NCBI GenBank assembly: GCA_965215345.1
Contig: CBDCDL010000001.1
Coordinates: 744,001-808,000, forward strand
DNA: 64,000 nt
Origin: CATQHW01 sp965215345
GTDB lineage: Bacteria; Spirochaetota; Spirochaetia; SZUA-6; Bin103
Direction of reading: 5' to 3'
Part shown: in pieces, positions 24,832-33,487 of the stretch
Layout: the number at the start of each line of letters is the position of its first letter
Numbering within the stretch: position 1 is the first letter of the stretch
Program-made: the position numbers and the translations under genes
The notes under the pieces: model-generated
The model's database searches: none
The model's input: the letters and a program-made list of their open reading frames with translations, nothing else
Told to the model about the DNA's origin: nothing

Positions 24832-25532
24832 CTGCGTCCCTGACGTTCGACCTGGCGGAGTGCTCGGTCACGGAGGTGAACCGCCGGCTGCATGCGCTCA
24901 CCGATGCCGCGACGGTCGAGATCCTGCAGCCGCTCGGCCGCCACAACCTCGCCTGCGGACTGAACGCGCCGCTCGACGTGCACGTACGCGGCCACTCGGG
25001 TTACTTCACCGCCGGGATGAACCAGCACGCGGCGGTTACCGTCCACGGCAACGTCGGCTGGAGCGTGGCAGAGAACATGATGTCGGGAACCGTGCGGGTC
25101 GAAGGGTTCGCATCGGAGTGCGCCGGCGCGTCCGCGCACGGCGGGTTGCTGGTGATCGGCGGCGACGCGTCCTCCCGGTGCGGGATCTCCCTGAAGGGCG
25201 GTGACATCGTCGTCGGCGGCAGCGTCGGCCACATGAGCGCCTTCATGGCGCAGGCCGGCAGGATCGTCGTCTGCGGGGACGCCGGCGCGGGGCTCGGCGA
25301 CTCGCTGTACGAGGCGGTGATCTACGTGGGCGGCCGCATCCACGGACTGGGCGCCGACGCCCGGGTGGAGCCGCTGGGCGAGGAGGACCGGCAGGCCATT
25401 GGCGAGCTGCTCGGCCGCGCCGGCCGTGCCGATGACCCCGGGTCGTTCACCCGCGTCGCCTCGGCCAGGCAGCTCTATCACTGGAGCCCGGACTCGGAGC
25501 GCCGTGCCGGCGCCGCTCATGGCGATGGCTGA
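24819..25532 (+). CDS. mgsB: N-methylglutamate synthase subunit B (GlxC-type)
   Basis: 237 residues, homologous to the C-terminal beta-helix (GXGXG) domain of glutamate synthase: repeated short Gly-rich turns such as GGLLVIGGDASSRCG, GGDIVVGGSVGHMS and GRIVVCGDAGAGLG. It is thought to form the structural link between the amidotransferase and FMN subunits. The start at GTG 24819 inside mgsA is supported by GGAGGAG 7 bases upstream; it overlaps mgsC by 14 bases. Confidence 0.87.
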   Translation: MERVAASLTFDLAECSVTEVNRRLHALTDAATVEILQPLGRHNLACGLNAPLDVHVRGHSGYFTAGMNQHAAVTVHGNVGWSVAENMMSGTVRVEGFASECAGASAHGGLLVIGGDASSRCGISLKGGDIVVGGSVGHMSAFMAQAGRIVVCGDAGAGLGDSLYEAVIYVGGRIHGLGADARVEPLGEEDRQAIGELLGRAGRADDPGSFTRVASARQLYHWSPDSERRAGAAHGDG

Positions 25533-26901
25533 ACCACGCGGACCGGAGCCGCAGTGGCCCGGCGAGGTGAGCCGCCACTACGATCAGGCCACCCTCGACT
25601 ACATCCAGCGCGCCGCCGAGACCGGCGTCTACGATATCCGCGGGCTCGGCGCCAAGCGGCGCGTGCCGAGCTTCGACGACCTCACGTTCCTGACCGCGTC
25701 GATGTCCCGCTACCCGCTGGAGGGATACCGAGAGCGCTGCTCCACCCGGACCGTGCTGGGCACGCGGCGCGCGGAACGTCCGCTGACCCTGGCCACACCG
25801 ATCACGATCGCCGGCATGAGCTTCGGCTCTCTGTCCGCCAACGTGAAGGAGGCGCTGGGGCGCGCGGCCACCGCCGCCGGCACCTCGACGACCACCGGCG
25901 ACGGTGGCATGACACCGGAAGAGCGCCGTTCCTCCAAGACGCTCGTGTACCAGTGCCTGCCGTCACGATACGGCTTCAACCCGGACGACCTGCGTCGCGC
26001 CGACGCGGTCGAGATCGTCATCGGTCAGGGCGCCAAGCCGGGCGGCGGCGGCATGCTCCTGGGGCTCAAGGTCTCCGAACGGGTCGCCGGGATGCGCACG
26101 CTCCCGGCCGGCATCGATCAGCGCTCGGCGTGCCGTCACCCCGACTGGGTGGGTCCGGACGACTTGGCGATCAAGATCGAGGAGCTGCGCGAGATCACGG
26201 ACAACCGAATTCCGGTCTTCATCAAGATGGGCGCCACGCGCGTGCCGGACGACGTGAAGCTGTGCGTGAAGTCCGGGGCCGACGTGATCGTCCTGGACGG
26301 CATGCAGGGCGGCACGGCCGCCACCCAGCAGGTGTTCATCGAGCATGCCGGCATACCGACCCTGCCGGCGGTACGGCAGGCGGTGGAGGCGCTGGAGGAG
26401 GTCGATCCGGCCCGCGAGGTGCAGCTCGTGGTCTCCGGGGGGATCAGGTCGGGGGCGGACGTAGCCAAGGCGCTGGCCCTGGGTGCGGACGCGGTGTCCA
26501 TCGGCCAGGCGGTGCTGATGGCCGTCGGCTGCAACAGCCGGAGCTACGTCCGCGACGGCGAACGGGTGGACGCGACCTCCGACTACCATCGCCTGGGCAC
26601 CGCGCCCGGCCACTGTCACCAGTGCCAGACCGGGCTGTGTCCGGTAGGCGTAACCACGCAGGACCCGGAACTGGAGCAACGCCTGGACCCGGAATGGGGC
26701 GCGCGGCGGGTGCGCAACTACTTGGCGACGCTGACCATGGAGCTTGCCACGCTGGCGCGCGCCTGCGGCAAGTCGGACGTCCACCACCTGGAGCGCGAGG
26801 ACCTGGTGGCGCTCACCGTGGAGGCGGCCGCGATGGCCGGCGTGCCGCTCGCCGGTACCCGCTGGATCCCGGGTTCGGACGGAACGGCTCGTCGAGGGTA
26901 G
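25519..26901 (+). CDS. mgsC: N-methylglutamate synthase subunit C (GlxD-type, FMN domain)
   Basis: 460-residue FMN-binding glutamate-synthase-like subunit carrying out the reductive transfer to 2-oxoglutarate. FMN barrel features: GMSFGSLSANVKEALGRAA, IGQGAKPGGGGMLLG, VIVLDGMQGGTAATQQ and the phosphate-binding VSGGIRSGADVAKAL. The Cys cluster GHCHQCQTGLCPVGV (near 370-384) would carry a 3Fe-4S-type cluster. It starts at ATG 25519 or 25525. It closes the NMG pathway block. Confidence 0.9.
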   Translation: MAMAEPRGPEPQWPGEVSRHYDQATLDYIQRAAETGVYDIRGLGAKRRVPSFDDLTFLTASMSRYPLEGYRERCSTRTVLGTRRAERPLTLATPITIAGMSFGSLSANVKEALGRAATAAGTSTTTGDGGMTPEERRSSKTLVYQCLPSRYGFNPDDLRRADAVEIVIGQGAKPGGGGMLLGLKVSERVAGMRTLPAGIDQRSACRHPDWVGPDDLAIKIEELREITDNRIPVFIKMGATRVPDDVKLCVKSGADVIVLDGMQGGTAATQQVFIEHAGIPTLPAVRQAVEALEEVDPAREVQLVVSGGIRSGADVAKALALGADAVSIGQAVLMAVGCNSRSYVRDGERVDATSDYHRLGTAPGHCHQCQTGLCPVGVTTQDPELEQRLDPEWGARRVRNYLATLTMELATLARACGKSDVHHLEREDLVALTVEAAAMAGVPLAGTRWIPGSDGTARRG

Positions 26902-26952
26902 TAGTGTTAGTCGAAACGCCGCGCGACCGTCGGAGATTCGGCGGTCCGCGGA

Positions 26953-27951
26953 TCAGGCGGCTTCCGTCAGTGCGGGGCGATGCGCAAGGTCGAGCCGCGC
27001 CAGCTCCAGCAGTCCGCGTGCCTGGTCGGGTTCCACCCATCCGCCGGGCGTGTTCCCGGCGGGGGTATCGGTGATGACGACCGGATTGCGCAGGCCGTGG
27101 GCGGCTGGCGCCAGTGCCGCGCGGCGGGTGTCAGCCGGCGTGGCGCCGGTCCCGGCGTCGACGCGGCTCAGAGCCAGCAGAGCGCCGCTTCGTACCCGCA
27201 GCGCCGTAGCGAGGCAGCGCCCGTCCGCGAATCTCCGTGCGCACGCTACCGCGGCATCCCCGCCCCCAGGCCGGAGCACCGCCTGCGGGACGGCGCCACG
27301 CTCCAGAATCCGCAGGCTGCGGGCGAGCGCCGCCGCCCGCTCGTAGCGGCGTTCATCCGCAGCGGCGCTGATCCGGCGCCGCAGGGGGACAAGGGCAGAG
27401 GTGTCGCCCCGCAGCAACGCGGCCGCCTGCGCCACGGCCCGGGTGTAGCGCCCCGACCGCTCGGGCTCCTCGCAGACGGGGATGCAGTGACCGGCGTGAT
27501 ATCGCGCGCACTTCCCCGTACCGTCGAAGGCGCACGTGCGGAGCTGGAAGTAGTCGCTGACCGCGGCGATCAAGTCCTCCGCTTCGCGGTAGGAGAAGCA
27601 CGGTCCGAACACGCGGCCGGGGTCGGCGCACGCGGCGACGGCCGGGCGAATGCGCTCCAGCCGAGGAAAAGGCCCGTCGCTCAGGCGCAGGTGCCACAGC
27701 CCCCGCTCCAGCGGATCGGCGCGATTGAGGCGTGGGCGGTGGTGCCCGATGAGCGAGCTTTCCAGCACGGCCGCTTCGTACGATGAGCGGGTGAGGATGA
27801 CGTCGACGTTCGCGGCTCCCGCAGCAACCGCGCGGCGACCGTGGCTGTCGAAGTGAGAGCGGACGCGGCGGCGAAGGTCGGCAGCCTTGCCGACGTAGAT
27901 GACCTCGGCCGCCGCGTCCCGGAACAGGTAGCAACCGCTGGCGCGCGGTAT
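26953..27951 (-). CDS. UvrC-like GIY-YIG protein with no standard start codon
   Basis: The frame encodes an N-terminal GIY-YIG domain (GCYLFRDAAAEVIYVGKAADLRRRV) and a UvrC-like middle containing GPCFSYREAEDLI and the Cys-rich KCARYHAGHCIPVCEEP, then an Ala/Arg-rich tail. About 330 residues, shorter than UvrC (~600), lacking the RNase H endonuclease half; the architecture recalls Cho/DNA-polymerase-III-epsilon-linked nucleases. Read upstream, the frame has no ATG, GTG or TTG between the domain start and far into the previous gene; the first in-frame start is GTG 27768, which would delete the GIY-YIG domain. So the gene uses a rare start near 27951, is reached by frameshifting, or has an indel. 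The listed start is the domain edge. Confidence 0.6.
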   Translation of the reverse strand: MPRASGCYLFRDAAAEVIYVGKAADLRRRVRSHFDSHGRRAVAAGAANVDVILTRSSYEAAVLESSLIGHHRPRLNRADPLERGLWHLRLSDGPFPRLERIRPAVAACADPGRVFGPCFSYREAEDLIAAVSDYFQLRTCAFDGTGKCARYHAGHCIPVCEEPERSGRYTRAVAQAAALLRGDTSALVPLRRRISAAADERRYERAAALARSLRILERGAVPQAVLRPGGGDAAVACARRFADGRCLATALRVRSGALLALSRVDAGTGATPADTRRAALAPAAHGLRNPVVITDTPAGNTPGGWVEPDQARGLLELARLDLAHRPALTEAA

Positions 27952-27974
27952 GCCTTCGAGATCTACGCCTGGGA

Positions 27975-28463
27975 CTACGTGTCCTGCCCGTCGGAGGAGT
28001 CGTCGGTCTGCGAATCCTCGTCGGTCTGCGGATCCTCGGTGGCCTGCGGATCCTCGGCAGTCTGCGGATCCTCGGCAGTCTGCGAATCCTCGGCGACCGG
28101 CTCGGCTGCCGAAGCAGCGACCGCGGGCTTGGGGCCCGGCTTGCTCCTGCGTCTGCGCGTCGTGGTCTTTGCTCCGGGTTTCGCCGTCTTGTTGGCCTTG
28201 TCGAATTCGGCCTTCGTGCAGCGCTGGAGCTGGAGCGTGCGATCCTGGCCGCGCGCCTTGCGGATCTTGACGTACTTCTTGGATTTCTCGGCCGCCTCCA
28301 GAAGCGCCTCGCGCCCCTGGTTGATGTCCTCTTTGGCGGAGAACTTCAGGAAACCTACCTGCTTGTCAGGAAGGCGGTCGATGAAGCGCCGGTACTGCGC
28401 GACGACTTTCGGCGGGATTCCGGCTGCCTCCTTGGCATCACCGGGGATGATGAGCTTCGGCAC
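27975..28463 (-). CDS. Hypothetical basic protein with repetitive acidic tail
   Basis: 162 residues, unrecognised. The start at GTG 28463 is supported by GAGGTG 5 bases upstream. The N-terminal 95 residues are mixed alpha-helical (IPPKVVAQYRRFIDRLPDKQ), followed by a Lys/Arg-rich linker (TTTRRRRSKPGPKP) and a tail made of five 6-residue units of the A/T-EDPQT type. The basic-then-acidic layout suggests nucleic-acid binding, which is inference. The frame of the downstream GIY-YIG gene continues out of phase through the repeat. Confidence 0.6.
   Translation of the reverse strand: MPKLIIPGDAKEAAGIPPKVVAQYRRFIDRLPDKQVGFLKFSAKEDINQGREALLEAAEKSKKYVKIRKARGQDRTLQLQRCTKAEFDKANKTAKPGAKTTTRRRRSKPGPKPAVAASAAEPVAEDSQTAEDPQTAEDPQATEDPQTDEDSQTDDSSDGQDT
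28005..28094 (-). repeat. Five 18-nt tandem repeats encoding the acidic tail
   Basis: Five in-frame 18-base units (each coding E-D-P/S-Q-T/A-A/T/D) make up the C-terminal coding part of the hypothetical protein. The unit is a multiple of three, so copy-number change keeps the frame. Confidence 0.85.
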
Positions 28464-28606
28464 GGTTTCACCTCGTATTGTAGGGATGCAGGACTCTGTC
28501 AAGGAGAGCCCGGAAACCAGTATAGCACGTTCCTATCGCCATGAAAACCGCCGCCGCCAAGATGCCAAGGTGGGGCCTGCCACCCTTCGAGCGAGTTTCG
28601 CTCCGC

Positions 28607-30463
28607 TCACTCCACGGTGACGCTCTTGGCCAGGTTGCGCGGCCGGTCCACGTCATGGCCGCGCTGCAAAGCGGCGTGGTAGGCGATCAGTTGCAGCGGA
28701 ACCGTGGTCAGGAGCGGCGACAGGGGCGCGAGAACCCTCGGGACGAAGACGACGTCGTCGGCGACCGCCGCCAGTTCACTATCGCCCTCGGTGGCGATGG
28801 CGATCACATGGCCGCCGCGGACGCGAACCTCTTCGATGTTGGCGATGACCTTGTCGGTGGTGCTGTCGCGCGGCGCCACGAAAACCACCGGCATGCCGCG
28901 ATCGATGAGCGCCAGGGGCCCATGTTTCATTTCCGCCGCGGGCATGCCCTCCGCATGGATGTAGCTCAGCTCCTTCAGCTTCAGGGCGCCCTCGAGCGCC
29001 ACCGGGAAGTTGACACCCCTGCCCAGATAGAGCCAGTTCTGGTGGTCGATGTGGCGTGCCACGAGCTCGCGGATTGCGTCGTCCGACCGCAGGACCGCCT
29101 CGATGGCCGGAGGGCACGCGCGCAGGCCTTCCAGGATCTCCGCGCAGCGCTCCGCCGACAGATGGCGCTGGCGGCCGAGCAGGACGGAGAGCAGGGTCAG
29201 GACCGCTACCTGGGACGTGAACGCCTTGGTGGAGGCCACGCCGATCTCGGGGCCGGCGTGCAGATACATGCCGGCCTGGGTCTCGCGCGCAAGGGTCGAG
29301 CCGACGACGTTGATCACCCCCAGCACGGTCGCGCCCTTGGCGCGCATCTCGTTCATGGCGGCGATGGTGTCGGCGGTTTCGCCCGACTGGCTGATGAAGA
29401 GCGCGATCGTGCCGTCTTCGACGATCGCGTTCCGGTATCGCAACTCGCTGGAGTACTCGACGTCGGTCGGCACGCGCGCGATCTCCTCGATCAGGTATTT
29501 CCCGACGAGAGCGGCGTGCCAGGCGGTCCCGCAGCCGGCAATTACGATGCGCCGAAGATGGGCAGGGGAGCAATCCACGCTTCCCAGGCCCCCGAGGTTC
29601 ACGCCGCTTCCACTTGGGTCGATACGTCCGCGCAGCGTGTTCCGCAGCGCCTCCGGCTGCTCGTGAATCTCCTTCAGCATGAAGTGCGGATAGCCGCCCC
29701 GCTCGATCTGCTCGAGCGACAGCTCCAGGCGCTCGACCTTCTTGCGCAGCGGAACGGCGTCGATCGTGCTGGCATCGAGGGTGTGACCGTCGACGGTCGC
29801 GACCTCGTTGTCATGCAGGTAGACCACGCGGCTGGTGTGCTCGACGATCGCCGCGCCGTCCGAGGAGATGAGGTGCTCGCCCTCGCCGATGCCGATCAGC
29901 AACGGACTCCCGCGGCGAGCGGCGATCATCAATTCGGGAAACTCGACACAGGAGACCGCGATGCCGAAGGTGCCCTGCACTTCGCGCAGAGCCCCGCAGA
30001 CGGCGGTCAACAGACCTCCGGGACCGGAGCCGTTTCCATCTTCGTACAGGAAGCCGATGAGCTGCACCAGCGCCTCGGTATCGGTATCGCTTGCGAACGC
30101 GATGCCCTGCCCGGCCAGGTATTGGCGGATCGAGGCATGGTTCTCGATGATGCCGTTGTGCACCAGCGCGATCCGGCCGGAAGCGTCCAGGTGCGGATGC
30201 GCGTTGCGCTCGCTGGGCGCTCCGTGGGTTGCCCAGCGGGTGTGGGCGATGCCGCAGGTGGCGGGGACGCGGTCATGCGCGGCCGAGGCGACCTGGCTCC
30301 GGAGCTCACGGACCGGCCCGACGGCCCGTGAAACGTACAGCTCGCCCGGCGAGACGAGCGCCACTCCCGCCGAGTCGTAGCCGCGATACTCCAGCCTTGC
30401 CAGGCCGGCGAGGAGTGGTTCGAGCGCACGCCTTGGCCCGGTATATCCGACGATCCCGCACAT
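28607..30463 (-). CDS. glmS: Glutamine-fructose-6-phosphate aminotransferase
   Basis: 618 residues, normal GlmS length; makes glucosamine-6-phosphate for peptidoglycan and LPS. The N-terminal glutaminase domain has Cys2 (MCGIVGYTG), HTRWATHG and NGIIENH. Two SIS isomerase domains follow, with CGTAWHAALVG, ISQSGETADT and HAEGMPAAEMKHGPLALID; the C-terminus NLAKSVTVE is the conserved end. It lies 10 bases after the SDR gene. No glmS ribozyme is visible upstream. Confidence 0.97.
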   Translation of the reverse strand: MCGIVGYTGPRRALEPLLAGLARLEYRGYDSAGVALVSPGELYVSRAVGPVRELRSQVASAAHDRVPATCGIAHTRWATHGAPSERNAHPHLDASGRIALVHNGIIENHASIRQYLAGQGIAFASDTDTEALVQLIGFLYEDGNGSGPGGLLTAVCGALREVQGTFGIAVSCVEFPELMIAARRGSPLLIGIGEGEHLISSDGAAIVEHTSRVVYLHDNEVATVDGHTLDASTIDAVPLRKKVERLELSLEQIERGGYPHFMLKEIHEQPEALRNTLRGRIDPSGSGVNLGGLGSVDCSPAHLRRIVIAGCGTAWHAALVGKYLIEEIARVPTDVEYSSELRYRNAIVEDGTIALFISQSGETADTIAAMNEMRAKGATVLGVINVVGSTLARETQAGMYLHAGPEIGVASTKAFTSQVAVLTLLSVLLGRQRHLSAERCAEILEGLRACPPAIEAVLRSDDAIRELVARHIDHQNWLYLGRGVNFPVALEGALKLKELSYIHAEGMPAAEMKHGPLALIDRGMPVVFVAPRDSTTDKVIANIEEVRVRGGHVIAIATEGDSELAAVADDVVFVPRVLAPLSPLLTTVPLQLIAYHAALQRGHDVDRPRNLAKSVTVE

Positions 30464-30473
30464 CGCAGCCGGC

Positions 30474-31250
30474 TCAGATCGACGCGATCAGGCCACCGTC
30501 GACGAGCAGGGTGGCGCCCGTCACCCATTCGGCCTCGTCGGAGGCCAGGAAGACCGCGGCGTGCGCGATGTCTTCGGGTCTTCCGAGCCGCGGCATTGCG
30601 GTCTTCTCGCGGACCGCCTGGATCTGCTGCGGGGTGAGGTAGTCCTGGATGGGCGTCTCGATGTAACCGGGGCAGATGGCGTTGACGGTGATCCCATCCG
30701 CCCCGAGCGTCAAACAGGCGTCGCGCGTCATGTTCACGAGAGCCGCCTTGGATGAGGCGTAGGCGGGTCCGGAACTGCCGCCGAAGGCGTGCACCGAGGC
30801 GATGTTGATCACGCGGCCGTGTGCGGACGTGCGCAGATGGGGAACCGCGCACCGGGTGGCCAGGAACGGGGCGCGCAGGTTGACGTTGATGACGCTCTCC
30901 CACTCTTCGTCGGTCTGCCGGTCCGCGGCGCCGACGATGCCGATGCCGGCGTTGTTGACCAGGATGTCCAGGCCGCCGAAGCGGTCCGCGGCGAAGGAAA
31001 CCATTTCGCCTATCTGCTCCGGTGACGATACGTCGGTCGCGATGAACGCGGCAGTACCGCCCTCGGCGGCGATCGATTCGGCGGTCGGCGGGCGCGGTTC
31101 GGTCTCGTGATACGTGCCGCGCCGCGGTTCCTCCTGTACGTCGGCCACTACCACGCGGGCGCCTTCTCGGGCGAAGGCCAACGCGATTCCGCGGCCTATG
31201 CCCGAGCTTGCCCCGGTCACGATGGCGACGCGGTTGTCAAGCCTGTCCAC
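30474..31250 (-). CDS. Short-chain dehydrogenase/reductase
   Basis: 258-residue SDR. The cofactor motif TGASSGIGRGIA (13-24) is followed by an Asp (VVVADVQ) that favours NAD. NNAGIG lies at about 97, the catalytic Ser region is INIASVHAF and the Y-x3-K is YASSKAAL. An unusual insertion RGTYHETEPRPPTAES after beta-2 enlarges the loop near the adenosine site. It overlaps the yedK-like gene by 14 bases. Substrate unknown. Confidence 0.88.
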   Translation of the reverse strand: MDRLDNRVAIVTGASSGIGRGIALAFAREGARVVVADVQEEPRRGTYHETEPRPPTAESIAAEGGTAAFIATDVSSPEQIGEMVSFAADRFGGLDILVNNAGIGIVGAADRQTDEEWESVINVNLRAPFLATRCAVPHLRTSAHGRVINIASVHAFGGSSGPAYASSKAALVNMTRDACLTLGADGITVNAICPGYIETPIQDYLTPQQIQAVREKTAMPRLGRPEDIAHAAVFLASDEAEWVTGATLLVDGGLIASI

Positions 31251-31962
31251 GGGTCCCCTCCTCGAACAGTTCCAGGTTCACGTTCGGCGGCGCGGGCGCC
31301 GGAAGAACGCACGCCGGCCCCTCGGCCTGCGCGTGGTTGACGGTGCGTGCGACCGCCTGCATGGTCATCTTCGCCGCCGGACAGGGACGCAGCAAGGCGC
31401 GCAGCTCTGCGGTGCTCCGCGAAGGATCCAGCCACCGATCGTAGCCGTCCGGCGTGATGATGACCGGCATGCGGTCGTGCAACGAGCCCACCAGCTCGTT
31501 CGGCTCGGTGGTAACGATGGCAAAGGTCCCGGAGTCGGTGCCGTCTTCTTCGGCTCCCGAACCGCGTTCGTACAGACCGGCGTAGGCGAACGGGGCGCCG
31601 TCACGCAGCCGGATCCAGTGCGGTGTGCGCTCGCGTCCGCCCCATTCGTAGAACCCGTCGCTGGGGATCAGGCACCGGCGTCTGGCAAACGCATCGCGGA
31701 ATGCCGAACGCCGCTCCAGAGTCTCGGCGCGCGCATTGATGAGCCGGCCGGCGATGCTGCGGTCGCGGGCCCAGGCCGGCATCAACCCCCACCTCCATTC
31801 ATCCAGCACGCGCTGGCCGCGCTCCACCCGGACTGCGACGGCCGGCTGCGTCGGAGCGATGTTGTAGCGCGGCCGAAGCTCGCGCACCCTGGACTGCGCG
31901 CCGAACAGCGCGGCCAGGGCGACCGCATCGAGGTCGGTCGTCAGCGTAAAGCGGCCGCACAC
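31237..31962 (-). CDS. SOS-response-associated peptidase (YedK/HMCES family)
   Basis: 241-residue SRAP protein that forms a thiazolidine crosslink to abasic sites in single-stranded DNA through Cys2 (start GTG-TGC: V/MCGRFTLTT). Active-site features: RYNIAPTQ (Asn), WGLMPAWA, LINARAET (Glu-containing) and DRMPVIITP, with the conserved Glu in GFYEWGG. The start at GTG 31962 is fixed by the need for Cys2, only 5 bases after the guaB stop. Confidence 0.92.
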   Translation of the reverse strand: MCGRFTLTTDLDAVALAALFGAQSRVRELRPRYNIAPTQPAVAVRVERGQRVLDEWRWGLMPAWARDRSIAGRLINARAETLERRSAFRDAFARRRCLIPSDGFYEWGGRERTPHWIRLRDGAPFAYAGLYERGSGAEEDGTDSGTFAIVTTEPNELVGSLHDRMPVIITPDGYDRWLDPSRSTAELRALLRPCPAAKMTMQAVARTVNHAQAEGPACVLPAPAPPNVNLELFEEGTRGQA

Positions 31963-31967
31963 GCGGG

Positions 31968-33473
31968 CTACAGCTCCGTTGTCAGCTCGCGCTCTTTCTG
32001 CAGTACGTCGTGCATGCCGCCTTCGCGCAGGCTGGTGGCGGAGACCACCGTCAAGCGAGCCCGGTGGCGAAGCTCGGGGATATCCAGCGCCCCGCAATTG
32101 CACATCGTCGCCTTGATCTTGGCGAGCGTCTGCTTGAGATTGGAGGCGAGCGAGCCGGCGTACGGCACATAGCCGTCGACCCCTTCCTCGAATGCCAACT
32201 GACCGTTGACCGCGTCATAGCGCGCCCGGTTCTGCGCGCGGTTGGTGCCTTCGCCCCAGTACTCCTTGACGACGTTCGTGCCGAGGCGAATCTGCCGCCC
32301 CGGGCTCTCGTCGAAACGGGCGAAGTAGCGGCCCATCATCACGAAATCGGCGCCCATCGCGAGGGCGAGGACGATGTGGTAGTCGAAGACGATGCCGCCG
32401 TCCGAGCAGATGGGAACGTAGCGTCCGGTCTCCTCGGCGTAGCGGTCCCGAACCGCGGCCACATCCAGCACCGCGGTTGCCTGTCCGCGGCCGATGCCCT
32501 TCTGCTCGCGCGTGATGCAGATCGAGCCGCCGCCGATGCCCACCTTCACGAAGTCGGCGCCCGCGTCGGCAAGGTAGCGAAAGCCGTCCGGCTCGACCAC
32601 GTTGCCGGCGCCGACCTTCACCGCCTGGCCGTACCGTTCGCGCACGAATGCCAGACAGTCCGCCTGCCACTCGTTGAACCCGTCGGAGGAGTCGATGCAC
32701 AGCACCGAAGCGCCCGCCTCGACCAGGGGCGGCACCCGATCGCGATAATCGTGCGACGAGATGCCGGCGCCCACCACCAGCCGCTTCTCGTCGTCGACCA
32801 GCTCATCCGGATTCTCGCGGTGGTCGTCGTAGTCCCTGCGAAACACCAGATGCCGCAGGCGCCGCCCGCCGTCGATGATCGGCAGGCAGCTCAGGCCGTG
32901 CTCCCAGATCAGGTCGTTGGCGGCGTTGAGGGTGATGCCGTCATGGCCGACCACCAGGCGGTCGAACGGAGTCATGAGGGTGTCGACGCGGGTGTCCGGG
33001 TCCTGCCGGTGCACGCGGTAGTCGCGGCTGGTCAGGATGCCGAGCAACGGGCCGTCGGGCCGCCCGTCCGCGGTCACCGCCATCGTCGTGTGGCCGGTGC
33101 GGCCGGCCAGGTCGATCACCTCGCGCAGCGTGGCGTCCGGCGTGAGGTTGGAGTCGGAGACCACGAAACCGGCCTTGAACTTCTTGACCCGCCGCACCAT
33201 CTCCACCTGATGGTCGATCGGCTGGGAGCCGTAGATGAACGCGATGCCGCCGAAGCGCGCGAGCGCTACCGCCATGCGGTCGTCGGAGACGGTCTGCATG
33301 ACCGCGGAGGCAAGCGGGATGTTCAGGGAGATCGCCGCCGGCTCCCCGACGGCGTGGCTGACCAGCGGCGTCTGCAGCCGCACGTTGGCGGGTACGTTTT
33401 CCTTGCGGGTCAGGTTCGGCAGCAGCAGGTACTCGCTGAACGTCCGCGAGATCTCGTCGATGACGACTGCCAA
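31968..33473 (-). CDS. guaB: IMP dehydrogenase
   Basis: 501 residues, converts IMP to XMP for guanine nucleotides. The barrel is split by two CBS domains (about 95-215; FVVSDSNLTPDATLREV and LMTPFDRLVVGHDGITL). The active-site loop is KVGIGGGSICITREQKG with catalytic Cys. It ends with CNCGALDIPELRHRARL, a variant C-terminus I associate with spirochaete and some archaeal-type IMPDHs. Coupled between serS (14-base gap) and the yedK-like gene. Confidence 0.95.
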   Translation of the reverse strand: MAVVIDEISRTFSEYLLLPNLTRKENVPANVRLQTPLVSHAVGEPAAISLNIPLASAVMQTVSDDRMAVALARFGGIAFIYGSQPIDHQVEMVRRVKKFKAGFVVSDSNLTPDATLREVIDLAGRTGHTTMAVTADGRPDGPLLGILTSRDYRVHRQDPDTRVDTLMTPFDRLVVGHDGITLNAANDLIWEHGLSCLPIIDGGRRLRHLVFRRDYDDHRENPDELVDDEKRLVVGAGISSHDYRDRVPPLVEAGASVLCIDSSDGFNEWQADCLAFVRERYGQAVKVGAGNVVEPDGFRYLADAGADFVKVGIGGGSICITREQKGIGRGQATAVLDVAAVRDRYAEETGRYVPICSDGGIVFDYHIVLALAMGADFVMMGRYFARFDESPGRQIRLGTNVVKEYWGEGTNRAQNRARYDAVNGQLAFEEGVDGYVPYAGSLASNLKQTLAKIKATMCNCGALDIPELRHRARLTVVSATSLREGGMHDVLQKERELTTEL

Positions 33474-33487
33474 TCGTTCCTCCCGGG

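Noticed and set aside
28005..28094. CRISPR-like array
   Set aside because: 18-base contiguous repeats without spacers, in frame within a coding region.
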